A stretch of 64,000 nt of DNA from Mycolicibacterium elephantis DSM 44368 (GCF_004014805.1 NZ_ATDN01000056.1:62001-126000); one strand, 5' to 3'. Shown: positions 8,630 through 17,288, counted from the stretch's first letter. The notes: a model not told the origin generated them from the sequence alone. A program made the numbers and translations.

Positions 8630-9382
8630 ATGGGGCAGTTCGACGACAAGGTGGCGATCGTCACCGGCGCCGGAGGCGGAATCGGCCAGGCCTACGCCGA
8701 AGCGCTCGCCCGTGACGGCGCCGCGGTGGTGGTGGCCGACATCAACACCGAGGGCGCGGAGAAGGTCGCCGACGGCATCAAGGGCGAAGGCGGCAACGCG
8801 CTCGCGGTGCGCGTCGACGTGTCCGATCCGGAATCCGCCAAGGAGATGGCCGCACAGACGCTGTCGGAGTTCGGCGGCATCGACTACCTCGTGAACAACG
8901 CCGCGATCTTCGGCGGCATGAAGCTCGATCTGCTGCTGACCGTGGACTGGGACTACTACAAGAAGTTCATGAGCGTGAACATGGACGGGGCGCTGGTGTG
9001 CACCCGCGCGGTCTACAAGAAGATGGCCAAGCGCGGCGGCGGCGCGATCGTGAACCAGTCGTCGACGGCCGCGTGGCTGTACGCCAACTTCTACGGCCTG
9101 GCCAAGGTCGGCGTCAACGGCCTGACCCAGCAGCTGTCGCGGGAGCTCGGTGGGATGAACATCCGCATCAACGCGATCGCGCCCGGGCCGATCGACACCG
9201 AGGCCAACCGCACCACCACGCCGCAGGAGATGGTCGCCGACATCGTGAAGGGAATTCCGTTGTCGCGCATGGGCCAGACCGACGATCTGGTCGGCATGTG
9301 CCTGTTCCTGCTCTCGGATCAGGCCAAGTGGATCACCGGCCAGATCTTCAACGTCGACGGCGGGCAGATAATCCGGTCATGA
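8630..9382 (+). CDS. SDR-family oxidoreductase (Rv0769-type)
   Basis: A 250-aa classical SDR: GAGGGIG near residue 13, VNNAA at about 88, catalytic serines in NQSSTAAW, then YGLAK. It has a strong ribosome site (AGGAGAGGATAGG) before the ATG. It is 89 nt after aldA and overlaps the next gene by 4 nt. The combination with an aldehyde dehydrogenase and a 3-hydroxyisobutyrate dehydrogenase family member suggests stepwise oxidation of an alcohol or hydroxyacid; the actual substrate cannot be read. Confidence 0.9.
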   Translation: MGQFDDKVAIVTGAGGGIGQAYAEALARDGAAVVVADINTEGAEKVADGIKGEGGNALAVRVDVSDPESAKEMAAQTLSEFGGIDYLVNNAAIFGGMKLDLLLTVDWDYYKKFMSVNMDGALVCTRAVYKKMAKRGGGAIVNQSSTAAWLYANFYGLAKVGVNGLTQQLSRELGGMNIRINAIAPGPIDTEANRTTTPQEMVADIVKGIPLSRMGQTDDLVGMCLFLLSDQAKWITGQIFNVDGGQIIRS

Positions 9383-10230
9383 GCGACGAACTCAAGCTCG
9401 GGTACATCGGCCTCGGCAACCAAGGCGCGCCGATGGCCAAGCGGCTGGTCGAGTGGCCAGGCGGGTTGATCGTGTTCGACGTGCGCGCCGAGGCGATGAC
9501 GCCCTTGGTGGAGTTGGGGGCCAGCCCGGCGGAGGATGTCGCTGGAGTCTCGGAGGCCGACGTCATCAGCGTGACGGTGCTCAACGACGAGCAGGTACGC
9601 GACGTGGTCGGTCAACTCGCCGAACACGCCAAGCCGGGCACCGTGATCGCGATCCACTCGACCATCGAGCCCGACACCGCACCGGAGCTGGCGGACCAGT
9701 TGCGGCCGAAGGGCATTCACATCGTCGACGCGCCGGTCAGCGGGGGCGCCGGGGCGGCCGACAAGGGTGAGCTGGCCGTTATGGTCGGCGCCGACGACGA
9801 GGCGTACGCCGCGGTCAAACCGGTCTTCAAACAGTGGGCGTCGCTGGTGGTGCGCGCGGGCGAGCCCGGCGCGGGCACCCGGATGAAGCTGGCCCGCAAC
9901 ATGCTGACGTTCATCGGTTTCGCCGCCGCCTGCGAGGCGCAGGTGCTGGCCGAGGCGGCGGGGATCGATCTGCAGAAGCTGGGCCGGGTGGTGCGGCACA
10001 GCGACGCGCAGAGCGGCGGCCCCGGCGCGATCATGTACCGCGACGACACCGAATCACTGCCGCCGGACCACTTTCTGCACGACCCGTTCGTCCACACCCG
10101 CGGGCTCGGGGAGAAGGACCTGAAGCTGGCGCTGGCGCTCGGTAAGGAGACCGGCGTCGACCTGCCGCTGGCCGAGGTCGCGCTGAAGAACCTGGCCGCC
10201 GGCCTCGGCGTGCCCCACAAGAAGGAGTGA
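9379..10230 (+). CDS. 3-hydroxyisobutyrate dehydrogenase family protein (Rv0770-type)
   Basis: A 283-aa beta-hydroxyacid dehydrogenase: N-terminal Rossmann motif GYIGLGNQGAPMA, then DAPVSGGAGAADKGELA, the family's substrate-binding DxPVSGG signature, and the catalytic lysine in GTRMKLARNML. The ATG at 9379 overlaps the SDR stop (ATGA); a longer in-frame reading from 8998 only shadows the SDR gene. Oxidises a 3-hydroxy acid to a semialdehyde or keto acid in known relatives. The specific acid is unknown here. Confidence 0.92.
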   Translation: MSDELKLGYIGLGNQGAPMAKRLVEWPGGLIVFDVRAEAMTPLVELGASPAEDVAGVSEADVISVTVLNDEQVRDVVGQLAEHAKPGTVIAIHSTIEPDTAPELADQLRPKGIHIVDAPVSGGAGAADKGELAVMVGADDEAYAAVKPVFKQWASLVVRAGEPGAGTRMKLARNMLTFIGFAAACEAQVLAEAAGIDLQKLGRVVRHSDAQSGGPGAIMYRDDTESLPPDHFLHDPFVHTRGLGEKDLKLALALGKETGVDLPLAEVALKNLAAGLGVPHKKE

Positions 10231-10235
10231 GTCGG

Positions 10236-10688
10236 ATGGACGAGCTGCGCCGCAAGGGCCTCGAGAAGATGAACGAGGTCTACGGCTGGGAGATGCCCAA
10301 CATCGAGGGCGATCCGTACTTCGACCTCACCGTCGACCATCTCTTCGGGACTATCTGGACCCGCCCCGGCCTGTCGATGCGGGACAAGCGGATCATGACG
10401 CTGACCGCGGTGACCGCCGTCGGAAACTCCGACCTCGCCGAGATCCAGGCCAACGCGGCGCTGGCCAACGGCGAGATGACCGAGGACGAACTCAAGGAGA
10501 TGGCGGTCTTTCTGACCCACTACCTCGGGTTCCCGCTGGGCTCGAAGCTGGACGGGGCCGTCAGCAAGGTGGTCAAGAACCGCAAGAAGGCGGCCGCAAG
10601 AGGACAAAGCGAAGACAAGAAAGCCAACGTCAACGCCGCGGTGAAGATGCACTCCGGTGGCACGGTGCACGACAAGCATGACAAGTAG
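10236..10688 (+). CDS. Carboxymuconolactone decarboxylase family protein
   Basis: A 150-aa all-alpha protein of the CMD/AhpD-like family (Rv0771-type). The core is GTIWTRPGLSMRDKRIMTLTAV and the helical segment LAEIQANAALANGEMTEDEL. The AhpD CxxC motif is absent, so it is closer to the decarboxylase/lactonase branch than to peroxidase partners. The C-terminal ~30 residues are lysine-rich (KKAAARGQSEDKKAN) and likely disordered. ATG 10236 is preferred to GTG 10227 because AAGGAG sits 8 nt upstream of the ATG. Reaction not assignable. Confidence 0.85.
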   Translation: MDELRRKGLEKMNEVYGWEMPNIEGDPYFDLTVDHLFGTIWTRPGLSMRDKRIMTLTAVTAVGNSDLAEIQANAALANGEMTEDELKEMAVFLTHYLGFPLGSKLDGAVSKVVKNRKKAAARGQSEDKKANVNAAVKMHSGGTVHDKHDK

Positions 10689-11904
10689 GTACGCCGAGCT
10701 GTCGCGGGACCAGCTGGCCAAGCTGGTCCCGGAGCTGCTGCTGATCGGCCAGATGATCGACCGGTCCGGAATGGCCTGGTGCATCAGCAATTTCGGTCGC
10801 GAGGAGATGCTGCAGATCGCGATCGAGGAATGGATGGGCTCCAGCCCGATCTACACCAGGCGGATGCAGAAGGCGCTGAGCTACGAGGGCGACGACGTCA
10901 TCACCATCTTCAAGGGCCTGCAGCTCGACATCGGCGCGCCACCGCAGTTCATGGACTTCCGGTACACGGTGCACGACCGCTGGCACGGCGAGTTCCAGCT
11001 GGACCACTGCGGCGCGCTGCTCGACGTCGAACCGATGGGTGAGGACTACGTGCGCGGCATGTGCCACGACATCGAGGATCCCACCTTCGACGCCACGGCC
11101 GTCGCCACCAACCGCAAGGCGCAGATCCGTCCCATCCACCGACCGCCGCGCGAGCCCGCCGACCGGCAGCCACACTGCGCGTGGACCGTGATCATCGACG
11201 AGTCCTATCCGCCCGTCGAGGACCACCCGGCGCTCGACGTGGTCCGCCGAACCCGTGCCGCGCGAACCGAACTCGACCCGATCGACGCCGACGACGAGGG
11301 GCAGGCGGACTACTCGGGGCCGCTGGTGTCGGATCTGGACTTCTCGGCGTTCTCCCGCTCGGCGCTGGTGCGCATGGCCGACGAGGTGTGTCTGCAGATG
11401 CATCTGCTGAACCTCTCGTTCGTCATCGCGGTCGGCAAGCGCGCAGGCACCGACACCGAACTGGCCACCGAGATCTGCACCAAACAACTCATCGGCGTCG
11501 CGGGATTGGGGGCCGAGCGCATCCACCGGGCACTGGATCTGCCCGGCGGTATCGAGGGTGCGGTACGGGTGCTGCGGTTGCATCCGCTGCTGAACCCGGC
11601 CGCCTACGTCGACGCCGAGTTCGGCCCGGACGTCGTGCATCTGCGACGGTCGGCCGCGCACGACGACGGCGCGTGGGCGTCGTTGGTGACACCGGACGAG
11701 AAGCGTCCGCTACAGGCGATCGTCGCCGCCGTCGATCCCCACCTTGACGTGGAAATCGCCGGGGCGGCACAGGACTGGACTGCGCGCGTGGTCGAAACCG
11801 ACACCGCCGCCAAGGAATTCTCCGAGGTCTCGGTGGCCAAGGTGAGCGGCGGCGCGACGTTCGCGTTCCAGCCGCGCAAGTCCCTGCCGCTCACCGTGCT
11901 CTAG
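10678..11904 (+). CDS. Conserved protein of unknown function, 408 aa
   Basis: Not recognised with confidence. The first ~150 residues form one apparent domain with conserved-looking DFRYTVHDRWHGEF, DHCGALLDVEP and CHDIEDPTF, in which His, Asp and Cys residues cluster as in a metal or catalytic site. A charged, proline-rich linker (RPIHRPPREPADRQPH) follows, then a helical second half without obvious motif. No signal peptide or membrane segment. The ATG at 10678 overlaps the end of the preceding gene by 11 nt, so it belongs to the aldA operon. Possible hydrolase, but nothing in the sequence proves it. Confidence 0.8.
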   Translation: MTSRYAELSRDQLAKLVPELLLIGQMIDRSGMAWCISNFGREEMLQIAIEEWMGSSPIYTRRMQKALSYEGDDVITIFKGLQLDIGAPPQFMDFRYTVHDRWHGEFQLDHCGALLDVEPMGEDYVRGMCHDIEDPTFDATAVATNRKAQIRPIHRPPREPADRQPHCAWTVIIDESYPPVEDHPALDVVRRTRAARTELDPIDADDEGQADYSGPLVSDLDFSAFSRSALVRMADEVCLQMHLLNLSFVIAVGKRAGTDTELATEICTKQLIGVAGLGAERIHRALDLPGGIEGAVRVLRLHPLLNPAAYVDAEFGPDVVHLRRSAAHDDGAWASLVTPDEKRPLQAIVAAVDPHLDVEIAGAAQDWTARVVETDTAAKEFSEVSVAKVSGGATFAFQPRKSLPLTVL

Positions 11905-12407
11905 GCGTCGCGGGCGCCGCTCCCCAGTTCCTCATACTCGCCGGCGAGCGCACGTATCCGCTCGGCGATCGCGCCGAGATCCTCATGCGAGCGTTGAATG
12001 ATCTCCGCGACGTCGCCGGCGCCCTTGCTGACCGCGGACCAGATCGTCTGCTCGGGGCCATCTGACGGGAATGTGCTTGCCGTTGCGTCGAGCACCCACT
12101 GTTTGACGGCGTCCAGCTCACGCCGCCCGGCAGCGACGACGGCCGCGGCGCGGTCGAGTTCGGCGGCCAGCCGCTGGTCCAGGTCGGCCAGCGCGCCGAG
12201 GGTCCGGCCGTGGCGGAGGTTGGCATCCGCGTACGCGTCGGCCGAGGTGCCGGTCCAGTCGGCGGCGGGGGCGGCCGACTCCACGTCGGCCTGTAACGAC
12301 CGCAGCCGCGCGGTCCGGTCGAACTCGGCGCCGGCGTGCGGATCGCCCTCGCCGAACGTGGCGCGAGCACGCGACCACGTCGTCAAGAAACCCTCCAAGG
12401 CGCCCAC
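11901..12407 (-). CDS. EspA/EspE-like WXG-type protein (type VII secretion-associated)
   Basis: A 168-aa, mostly helical protein. After an N-terminal amphipathic stretch comes DWTGTSADAYADAN, a W-x-G plus ADAY motif seen at the helix turn of ESX substrates, then a long alanine-rich helix (LDQRLAAELDRAAAVVAA). This resembles the N-terminal domain of EspA/EspE family proteins. The GTG at 12407 follows a TAGACT box by 7 nt, which supports a leaderless start; GTG 12413 is too close to that box. It stands alone, convergent with the 408-aa unknown, with 4 nt overlap. Export and partner are unproven. Confidence 0.6.
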   Translation of the reverse strand: MGALEGFLTTWSRARATFGEGDPHAGAEFDRTARLRSLQADVESAAPAADWTGTSADAYADANLRHGRTLGALADLDQRLAAELDRAAAVVAAGRRELDAVKQWVLDATASTFPSDGPEQTIWSAVSKGAGDVAEIIQRSHEDLGAIAERIRALAGEYEELGSGARDA

Positions 12408-12414
12408 GAGCACA

Positions 12415-12420
12415 AGTCTA
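12415..12420 (-). promoter_or_regulatory. Leaderless-type -10 box for the EspA-like gene
   Basis: On the reverse strand TAGACT is followed by 7 nt and GTG (12407). This fits the mycobacterial TANNNT box that places transcription start at the start codon. Confidence 0.55.
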
Positions 12421-12451
12421 TGGCCGCCCGAGCCCTCCACCGAACGCCAAA

Positions 12452-13060
12452 TTATTGCGCAGGCAGCGCGGCCCCCACCCACCGTCGCAGATAGTCGCGC
12501 AGCTCGACGCCCTGGCGCGGTGGACGGCCGGGATCGATGACGAACGACTGAATGATCCGCAGCAGGTGCTCGGCCAGGTCGTCGAGATCATCGTCGTCGA
12601 ACCCCAACGCGGCCCAGTCGACGTCGAACCGGCGCAGCATCGAGTCGGCGAACCGCAGCGCCACGTCGGACGTCACCGTCTGGCTGAAGTCGCTGGCCCT
12701 GCCCGGCATGAGCAGCAGGCCGATGTGTTTGTCCTTGGGAATCCACTCCAGCGCCGTGGCGATGCCCTCGGCGACCGCCTCCCGCGGATCGGTGAGCCCC
12801 TGCAGGTGCTCGGCCAACCGGTCGAGGAAGTCGGTGGCGGCGCGTTGCGCCGAAGCCTGCAGCAGGGCGTCGGTGCTGGGGAAATAGCGGTACACCGTCT
12901 GCCGCGTCACCCCCAGCGTGCGGGCGACGTCGGCGATGGAGAACTCCGCGCCCCGTGCGTCGATCGCCTTGCCCGCGGCGTCGAGGATCCGGCTGATGGC
13001 TTCGTCGTCGGTCGCCGGCGTGGATCCGGACCAACCGTGGGTACGCACGGCGAGAATCAT
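12452..13060 (-). CDS. TetR-family regulator paired with a P450
   Basis: A 202-aa TetR protein. The helix-turn-helix spans about residues 25-65, with SIADVARTLGVTRQTVYRYFPSTDAL. The C-terminal domain is helical and acidic (FDDDDLDDLAEHLL). ATG at 13060 lies 2 nt after the stop of the upstream P450 gene, so both come from the P450 promoter near 14300. That promoter carries inverted repeats, and the simplest model is negative autoregulation of the CYP-TetR unit. No equivalent pair is recalled between Rv0771 and Rv0772, so this is a local insertion relative to M. tuberculosis. Confidence 0.92.
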   Translation of the reverse strand: MILAVRTHGWSGSTPATDDEAISRILDAAGKAIDARGAEFSIADVARTLGVTRQTVYRYFPSTDALLQASAQRAATDFLDRLAEHLQGLTDPREAVAEGIATALEWIPKDKHIGLLLMPGRASDFSQTVTSDVALRFADSMLRRFDVDWAALGFDDDDLDDLAEHLLRIIQSFVIDPGRPPRQGVELRDYLRRWVGAALPAQ

Positions 13061-13062
13061 AC

Positions 13063-14292
13063 TCAGCCGCGATAAGACACCTGCAGATCCTTGACACCGT
13101 TGATCCAGCCTGACCGAAGACGTTGCGGTTCAGACAGTTTGGCGATGTCAGGAATCTGCTCGGCGATCTCGTTGAAGATCAGCTTGATCTCCATGCGGGC
13201 CAGATTCGCCCCGATGCAGTAGTGCGCGCCGTGACCGCCGAAGCCCAGATGCGGGTTGGGGTCGCGGCTGATGTTGAACTCGAAGGGCGACTCGAACACC
13301 GATTCGTCGTAGTTGGCCGAGCTGTAGAACATCCCGGCACGCTGACCCTCGCGGATCGTGACGCCACCGAGTTCGGTGTCCACCAACGCCGTTCGCTGAA
13401 AGCAGTGCACGGGCGTGGCCCAGCGCACGATCTCGTCGGCGGTGGTCTCCGGCCGCTCCCGCTTGAACAGCTCCCACTGGTCGGGGTTTTCGAAGAACGC
13501 GTTCATTCCGTGGGTCATCGCGTTGCGTGTCGTCTCATTGCCCGCCACCGCCAACAGGATGACGAAGAACGCGAACGCGACGTCCTCCATGGATTCCCCG
13601 TTCATGTCCGCCTCGACGAGCCGGGTGACGATGTCGTCGGCCGGGCAGCGGCGACGTTCCTCGGCCATCGCGTAGGCGTAGCCCATCAGCTCGGCGTTGG
13701 CGGCCGCGTAATCGGTTTCGTAGTCCGGATCGTCGGTGTTCATGATGGCGTTGGTCCACGTGAACAACTTCTGCCGGTCTGCCTCCGGCACGCCGATCAG
13801 GTCGGCGATGGCCCGCAGCGGCAGGCCCATCGCGATGTCGTCGACGAAGTTTCCGGTCTCCTTTTCCCTGGCGGCAGCGACGATTTCGCGCGCCGCGACG
13901 GCGAGCTTCTCCTCCAGGGTCGCCACCGCCCGCGGGGTGAACAGCCGCGAGACGATCTTGCGCAGCCGAGTGTGCTCGGGTGCGTCGTGGTTGATCAGCA
14001 GCGCCTTGGTCAGCTCCAGCTGTTCGGTGGTGGTGCCGTCGGGCAACCGCATGACCACGCCCTTGCGGTTGGTCGACCAGCGGTCGCTGTCGCGGGAAAT
14101 CGCCTTGATGTCCTCATGGCGGCTGATCACCCAGTACCCGCCGTCGTCGAAGATCGACTCCGGCTGCTCATTCCACCACACCGGCGCGGTCTTGCGCAGC
14201 TGGGCGAACTCGGCGACGGGGACGCCCTTGAGCAGGATGGCGGGGTCGGTGAAGTCCCATCCCGGCGAGAACGGGCATGTGCTCTGCGTCAT
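13063..14292 (-). CDS. Cytochrome P450 (CYP125/142/189-like class)
   Basis: A 409-aa soluble P450. I-helix LLAVAGNETTRNA, heme loop FGGHGAHYCIGANLAR, and the insertion-rich meander region typical of the mycobacterial clade that includes sterol and fatty-acid hydroxylases. The EIVRW segment substitutes for a canonical ExxR with D/E-E-I-V-R. ATG at 14292 (MTQSTCPFSPGWDF) is chosen over one 15 nt upstream because it lies clear of the palindromic promoter. Operon with the downstream TetR gene. Substrate family is a guess from sequence feel, not a measured similarity. Confidence 0.9.
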   Translation of the reverse strand: MTQSTCPFSPGWDFTDPAILLKGVPVAEFAQLRKTAPVWWNEQPESIFDDGGYWVISRHEDIKAISRDSDRWSTNRKGVVMRLPDGTTTEQLELTKALLINHDAPEHTRLRKIVSRLFTPRAVATLEEKLAVAAREIVAAAREKETGNFVDDIAMGLPLRAIADLIGVPEADRQKLFTWTNAIMNTDDPDYETDYAAANAELMGYAYAMAEERRRCPADDIVTRLVEADMNGESMEDVAFAFFVILLAVAGNETTRNAMTHGMNAFFENPDQWELFKRERPETTADEIVRWATPVHCFQRTALVDTELGGVTIREGQRAGMFYSSANYDESVFESPFEFNISRDPNPHLGFGGHGAHYCIGANLARMEIKLIFNEIAEQIPDIAKLSEPQRLRSGWINGVKDLQVSYRG

Positions 14293-14294
14293 GG

Positions 14295-14326
14295 CTTGAC
14301 CATACACCCAGGTGTCAAGTGTATGG
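14295..14326. promoter_or_regulatory. Operator-like interleaved inverted repeats before the CYP-TetR unit
   Basis: Three symmetric pairs overlap: CTTGAC/GTCAAG (14295-14300 and 14314-14319), CCATACAC/GTGTATGG (14300-14307 and 14319-14326), and ACACC-CA-GGTGT (14304-14315). They lie directly upstream of the P450 ATG and between it and purD. This is a likely binding site of the TetR protein at 12452-13060. Confidence 0.5.
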
Positions 14327-14341
14327 CCGTGGGCGAGCGTT

Positions 14342-14347
14342 TAGAGT
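14342..14347 (+). promoter_or_regulatory. Leaderless-type -10 box for purD
   Basis: TAGAGT followed by 8 nt and the purD GTG at 14356. There is no Shine-Dalgarno sequence before that GTG, in agreement with leaderless translation. Confidence 0.5.
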
Positions 14348-14355
14348 TGGCGCTT

Positions 14356-15624
14356 GTGCGTGTCCTGGTGATCGGGTCCGGAGCCCGTGAACATGCGTTG
14401 CTGCTCGCGCTGCGTCGAGACCCGGAGGTCGAGGCGCTGGCCATCGCCCCCGGCAACGCCGGCACCGCGGCGATCGCCGAACAACATGACGTCGACATCA
14501 CCTCCGGTGAGGCGGTCGCCGAGTTGGCTCGGCAGATCGGCGCCGACCTGGTGGTCATCGGGCCGGAGGTGCCGCTGGTGCTCGGGGTGGCCGACGCCGT
14601 GCGCGAAGCGGGGATCGCCTGCTTCGGGCCGACCAAGGAGGCCGCGCGCATCGAAGGTTCCAAGGCGTTCGCCAAGGACGTGATGGCCGCGGCCGGCGTG
14701 CGCACCGCGCGCAGCGAGATCGTGGACAATCCGGCGCGGCTGGACGCGGCGCTGGACCGCTTCGGGCCGCCCGGCGGCGAATCGGCCTGGGTGGTCAAGG
14801 ACGACGGGCTCGCCGCGGGCAAGGGCGTCGTGGTGACCACCGACCGCGACGTGGCCCGCGCCCACGCGGCCAGCCTGCTGGAGGCCGGGCATCCGGTGCT
14901 GCTCGAATCGTTCCTCGACGGGCCCGAGGTGTCGCTGTTCTGTGTCGTCGACGGCGAGACGGTGGTGCCGCTGCTGGCGGCCCAGGATTTCAAACGCGTC
15001 GGCAACAACGACACCGGGCCCAACACGGGCGGGATGGGCGCCTATGCGCCGCTGCCGTGGCTACCCTCCGAGGTCGTCGACCGGATCGTCGACGAGATCG
15101 TGAAACCCGTTGCCGCCGAGCTGGTTCGCCGGGGCAGCCCGTTTTCCGGGTTGCTCTACACGGGGTTGGCGATCACCCCGCAGGGCCCGGCGGTCGTCGA
15201 ATTCAACTGCCGTTTCGGCGATCCCGAGACGCAGTCGGTGCTGGCCCTGCTGGACAGCCCGCTGGGTCAGCTGCTGCGCGCCGCGGCCACCGGGACGCTG
15301 GCGGAGGTGCCGCCGCTGAAGTGGCGCGACGGTGCCGCGGTGACGGTTGTGCTGGCGGCGGAGAACTATCCCAGCCGTCCCCGGGTGGGCGACGTCATCG
15401 TCGGTTCCGAGGCCGACGGTGTGCTGCACGCGGGCACCGCCCGCCGCGAGGACGGCGCGATCGTGTCCTGCGGCGGCCGGGTGTTGTCGGTGGTGGGCAC
15501 CGGGCCGGACCTGGCCGCTGCCCGCTCCGCCGCGTACGCGTTGATCGAGTCGATCCGATTGCCCGGCAGCCACTTTCGCACCGACATCGGGCTGGCCGCA
15601 GCCGAAGGCCGGATCACCCTTTAG
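14356..15624 (+). CDS. purD: Phosphoribosylamine-glycine ligase (GAR synthetase)
   Basis: A 422-aa ATP-grasp ligase for step 2 of purine synthesis: phosphoribosylamine + glycine + ATP to GAR. Begins RVLVIGSGAREHAL, the family's N-terminal loop. The ATP-grasp core shows VVKDDGLAAGKGV, and the signature GDPETQ appears in FNCRFGDPETQSVL. The GTG at 14356 gives the same length as the M. tuberculosis enzyme; the open frame continues upstream to 13123 only as a shadow of the P450. Divergent from the CYP gene and followed by a large hairpin. First of eight pur genes in the window. Confidence 0.97.
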   Translation: MRVLVIGSGAREHALLLALRRDPEVEALAIAPGNAGTAAIAEQHDVDITSGEAVAELARQIGADLVVIGPEVPLVLGVADAVREAGIACFGPTKEAARIEGSKAFAKDVMAAAGVRTARSEIVDNPARLDAALDRFGPPGGESAWVVKDDGLAAGKGVVVTTDRDVARAHAASLLEAGHPVLLESFLDGPEVSLFCVVDGETVVPLLAAQDFKRVGNNDTGPNTGGMGAYAPLPWLPSEVVDRIVDEIVKPVAAELVRRGSPFSGLLYTGLAITPQGPAVVEFNCRFGDPETQSVLALLDSPLGQLLRAAATGTLAEVPPLKWRDGAAVTVVLAAENYPSRPRVGDVIVGSEADGVLHAGTARREDGAIVSCGGRVLSVVGTGPDLAAARSAAYALIESIRLPGSHFRTDIGLAAAEGRITL

Positions 15625-15640
15625 GCGGGTACCCTCCCGC

Positions 15641-15700
15641 GCGAGCAGACGCGTACACCCCCTGAGAGGCCGGGTTTTGGGGGTATTGGCGTCTGCTCGC
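15641..15700. repeat. Intergenic hairpin repeat, GCGAGCAGACGC type, copy 1
   Basis: Perfect 12-bp arms GCGAGCAGACGC (15641-15652) and GCGTCTGCTCGC (15689-15700). Inner C5/G5 tracts extend the pairing, and the loop is about 20 nt. It lies between the convergent purD and esterase genes and can serve as a bidirectional terminator. A second member is at 41193-41252. Confidence 0.8.
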
Positions 15701-15729
15701 GGTTGAGCGGTTGAGGTGTGTAGGTGCCC

Positions 15730-16554
15730 TCAGGCGACCAGCAGCGGCGCGATCCACGTCAGCTCGGCAGGCAGCTGCGAACTCCAGAACCCGGCGTCGT
15801 GCCCGCCGGGGGAGAACCCACCCGCCGGCGGGCTGGGCAGCTGGGCGATGAACTGCTTGGTCGCCGAATAGAACGGATCGCTGTTGCCGCAATCGATCCG
15901 GATCGGAATCCGGCCGAGTTGCGGCAGGCCCCACACGCTGTTGGCCGCGTAGTCCTCGGCGCTGTCGAACGCCCCCGGCGCCGCCGCGCCCGCGGAGGTC
16001 CACAGCGCCGGGCTCACCGCGCAGATGGCCGCCGTGCGGGCCGGGCCCAGCCGGGCGCCGAGCAGAAGCGCGCCGTAGCCGCCCATCGACCAGCCGAGGA
16101 ACGCGACCCGCGAGGTGTCGATCCCGTGTTCGCCCAGCATCGGGATGAGCTCGTCGAGCACCATCGCCCCCGAGTCCTCACCGGATGCGCGCTTGTGCCA
16201 GTAGCTTCCGCCGCCGTCGACCGCGACGACCGCGAACGGCGGCAGGCCCGCCGCCACCGCCTGGGACAGCCCCTGCTCGACACCGCCTGCCATCACGGTC
16301 GCGGCGTCGCTGCCCTTGCCGTGCAGAGCGATGACCGGCCGCAGCGCACCGGTCTGTCCCGGCGGGCGCGCGATCGCCCAGTTGGTGGCCGCGCCGCCGC
16401 GGGCCGCCGAGACGAACGACCCTTCGACGTACGTCGGCGCGGCGCGCGCGGTGGGTGGCGCCGAAAACGCGGCCACCCCAGCGGCCACGCCTGTCACACC
16501 GACGCCGAGACGCAGCAGCGCGCGGCGGCTCAGTTCGGGCATGGCGGCCATCAT
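15730..16554 (-). CDS. Secreted alpha/beta-hydrolase esterase with Tat signal (Rv0774c-type)
   Basis: A 274-aa exported esterase. Twin-arginine motif SRRALLRLG followed by a hydrophobic stretch and a PTARA-AP cleavage region. The mature part has GKGSD, then the nucleophile elbow GWSMGG; Asp in CGNSDPF and His in GGHDAGFW complete the triad. The fold is that of the Esterase-D/antigen-85-like group; the acyl substrate is unknown. ATG at 16554 (MMAAMPELSRR) is chosen since the longer reading only adds a non-signal-like N-terminus; 16551 and 16542 are possible. Confidence 0.85.
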   Translation of the reverse strand: MMAAMPELSRRALLRLGVGVTGVAAGVAAFSAPPTARAAPTYVEGSFVSAARGGAATNWAIARPPGQTGALRPVIALHGKGSDAATVMAGGVEQGLSQAVAAGLPPFAVVAVDGGGSYWHKRASGEDSGAMVLDELIPMLGEHGIDTSRVAFLGWSMGGYGALLLGARLGPARTAAICAVSPALWTSAGAAAPGAFDSAEDYAANSVWGLPQLGRIPIRIDCGNSDPFYSATKQFIAQLPSPPAGGFSPGGHDAGFWSSQLPAELTWIAPLLVA

Positions 16555-16647
16555 GCCACCGCCGCGGGAGCGCGATTCGAGTGAGTTATCTGAGTAAAGC
16601 CTGTTGATTGGCCGAAATGGCACTGGGAGACCGCCCGGGCTGGCAGC

Positions 16648-17271
16648 ATGCTAAAGGTGACGGCAGCAGTCACTCCCAAGGGAGAACGTCGGCGGTGCGC
16701 GCTGGTCAGCGCCGCTGCCGATCTGCTGTGCGAAGGTGGCTTCGACGCGGTGCGGCACCGCGCGGTGGCCCGGCGCGCCGGGTTGCCGCTGGCGTCGACG
16801 ACGTACTACTTCTCCTCGCTGGACGACCTGATCGCCAAGGCCGTCGAGCACGTCGGTGAGCGTGAGACCGAGCAGTTGCGGGCCCGGGTGGCGATGCTGC
16901 CGCGGCGCCGTCGCGGTGCGGAGTCGACGGCCGCCATCCTGGTCGACCTGCTGGTCGACGATGCGGTCGGGCAGCGGGTCAGCGAACGGTTGATCTCGCG
17001 GTACGAGCGCTACATCGCATGCGCTCGCCAGCCGATGCTGCGCGACATCCAACGGCAGATCCTGCGGCAACGCACCGACGCCGTCATCGAGGTCATCGAG
17101 CGGTCCGGCCGGTCGGTCCGTGCCGAGTACCTCACCGCTTTGGTCAACGCCGTCGACGGGGCGGTGGTGGCGGCCCTCGTCGGTGACGGCGAAGGCCCGC
17201 GCGCGTCGGCACGCGCCACGCTGATCGATGTGATCGACGTGCTGGCGCCGGTCGACGAGCGGATCGCGTAG
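16648..17271 (+). CDS. TetR-family regulator (Rv0775-type)
   Basis: A 207-aa TetR protein. N-terminal helix-turn-helix at about residues 25-62, with VRHRAVARRAGLPLASTTYYFSS as the DNA-reading segment, then a helical ligand domain rich in arginine (RARVAMLPRRRRGAE). It lies divergent from the esterase gene (93 nt) and 17 nt upstream of a permease gene. Control of either neighbour is likely. ATG 16648 used; GTG 16657 in the same frame is also possible. Confidence 0.9.
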   Translation: MLKVTAAVTPKGERRRCALVSAAADLLCEGGFDAVRHRAVARRAGLPLASTTYYFSSLDDLIAKAVEHVGERETEQLRARVAMLPRRRRGAESTAAILVDLLVDDAVGQRVSERLISRYERYIACARQPMLRDIQRQILRQRTDAVIEVIERSGRSVRAEYLTALVNAVDGAVVAALVGDGEGPRASARATLIDVIDVLAPVDERIA

Positions 17272-17288
17272 CAGCGGGCCCGCGGACG

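Noticed and set aside
10227..10229. GTG as start of the carboxymuconolactone decarboxylase-like gene
   Set aside because: It lies inside the SD-like AAGGAG; ATG 10236 has the correct spacing to it.
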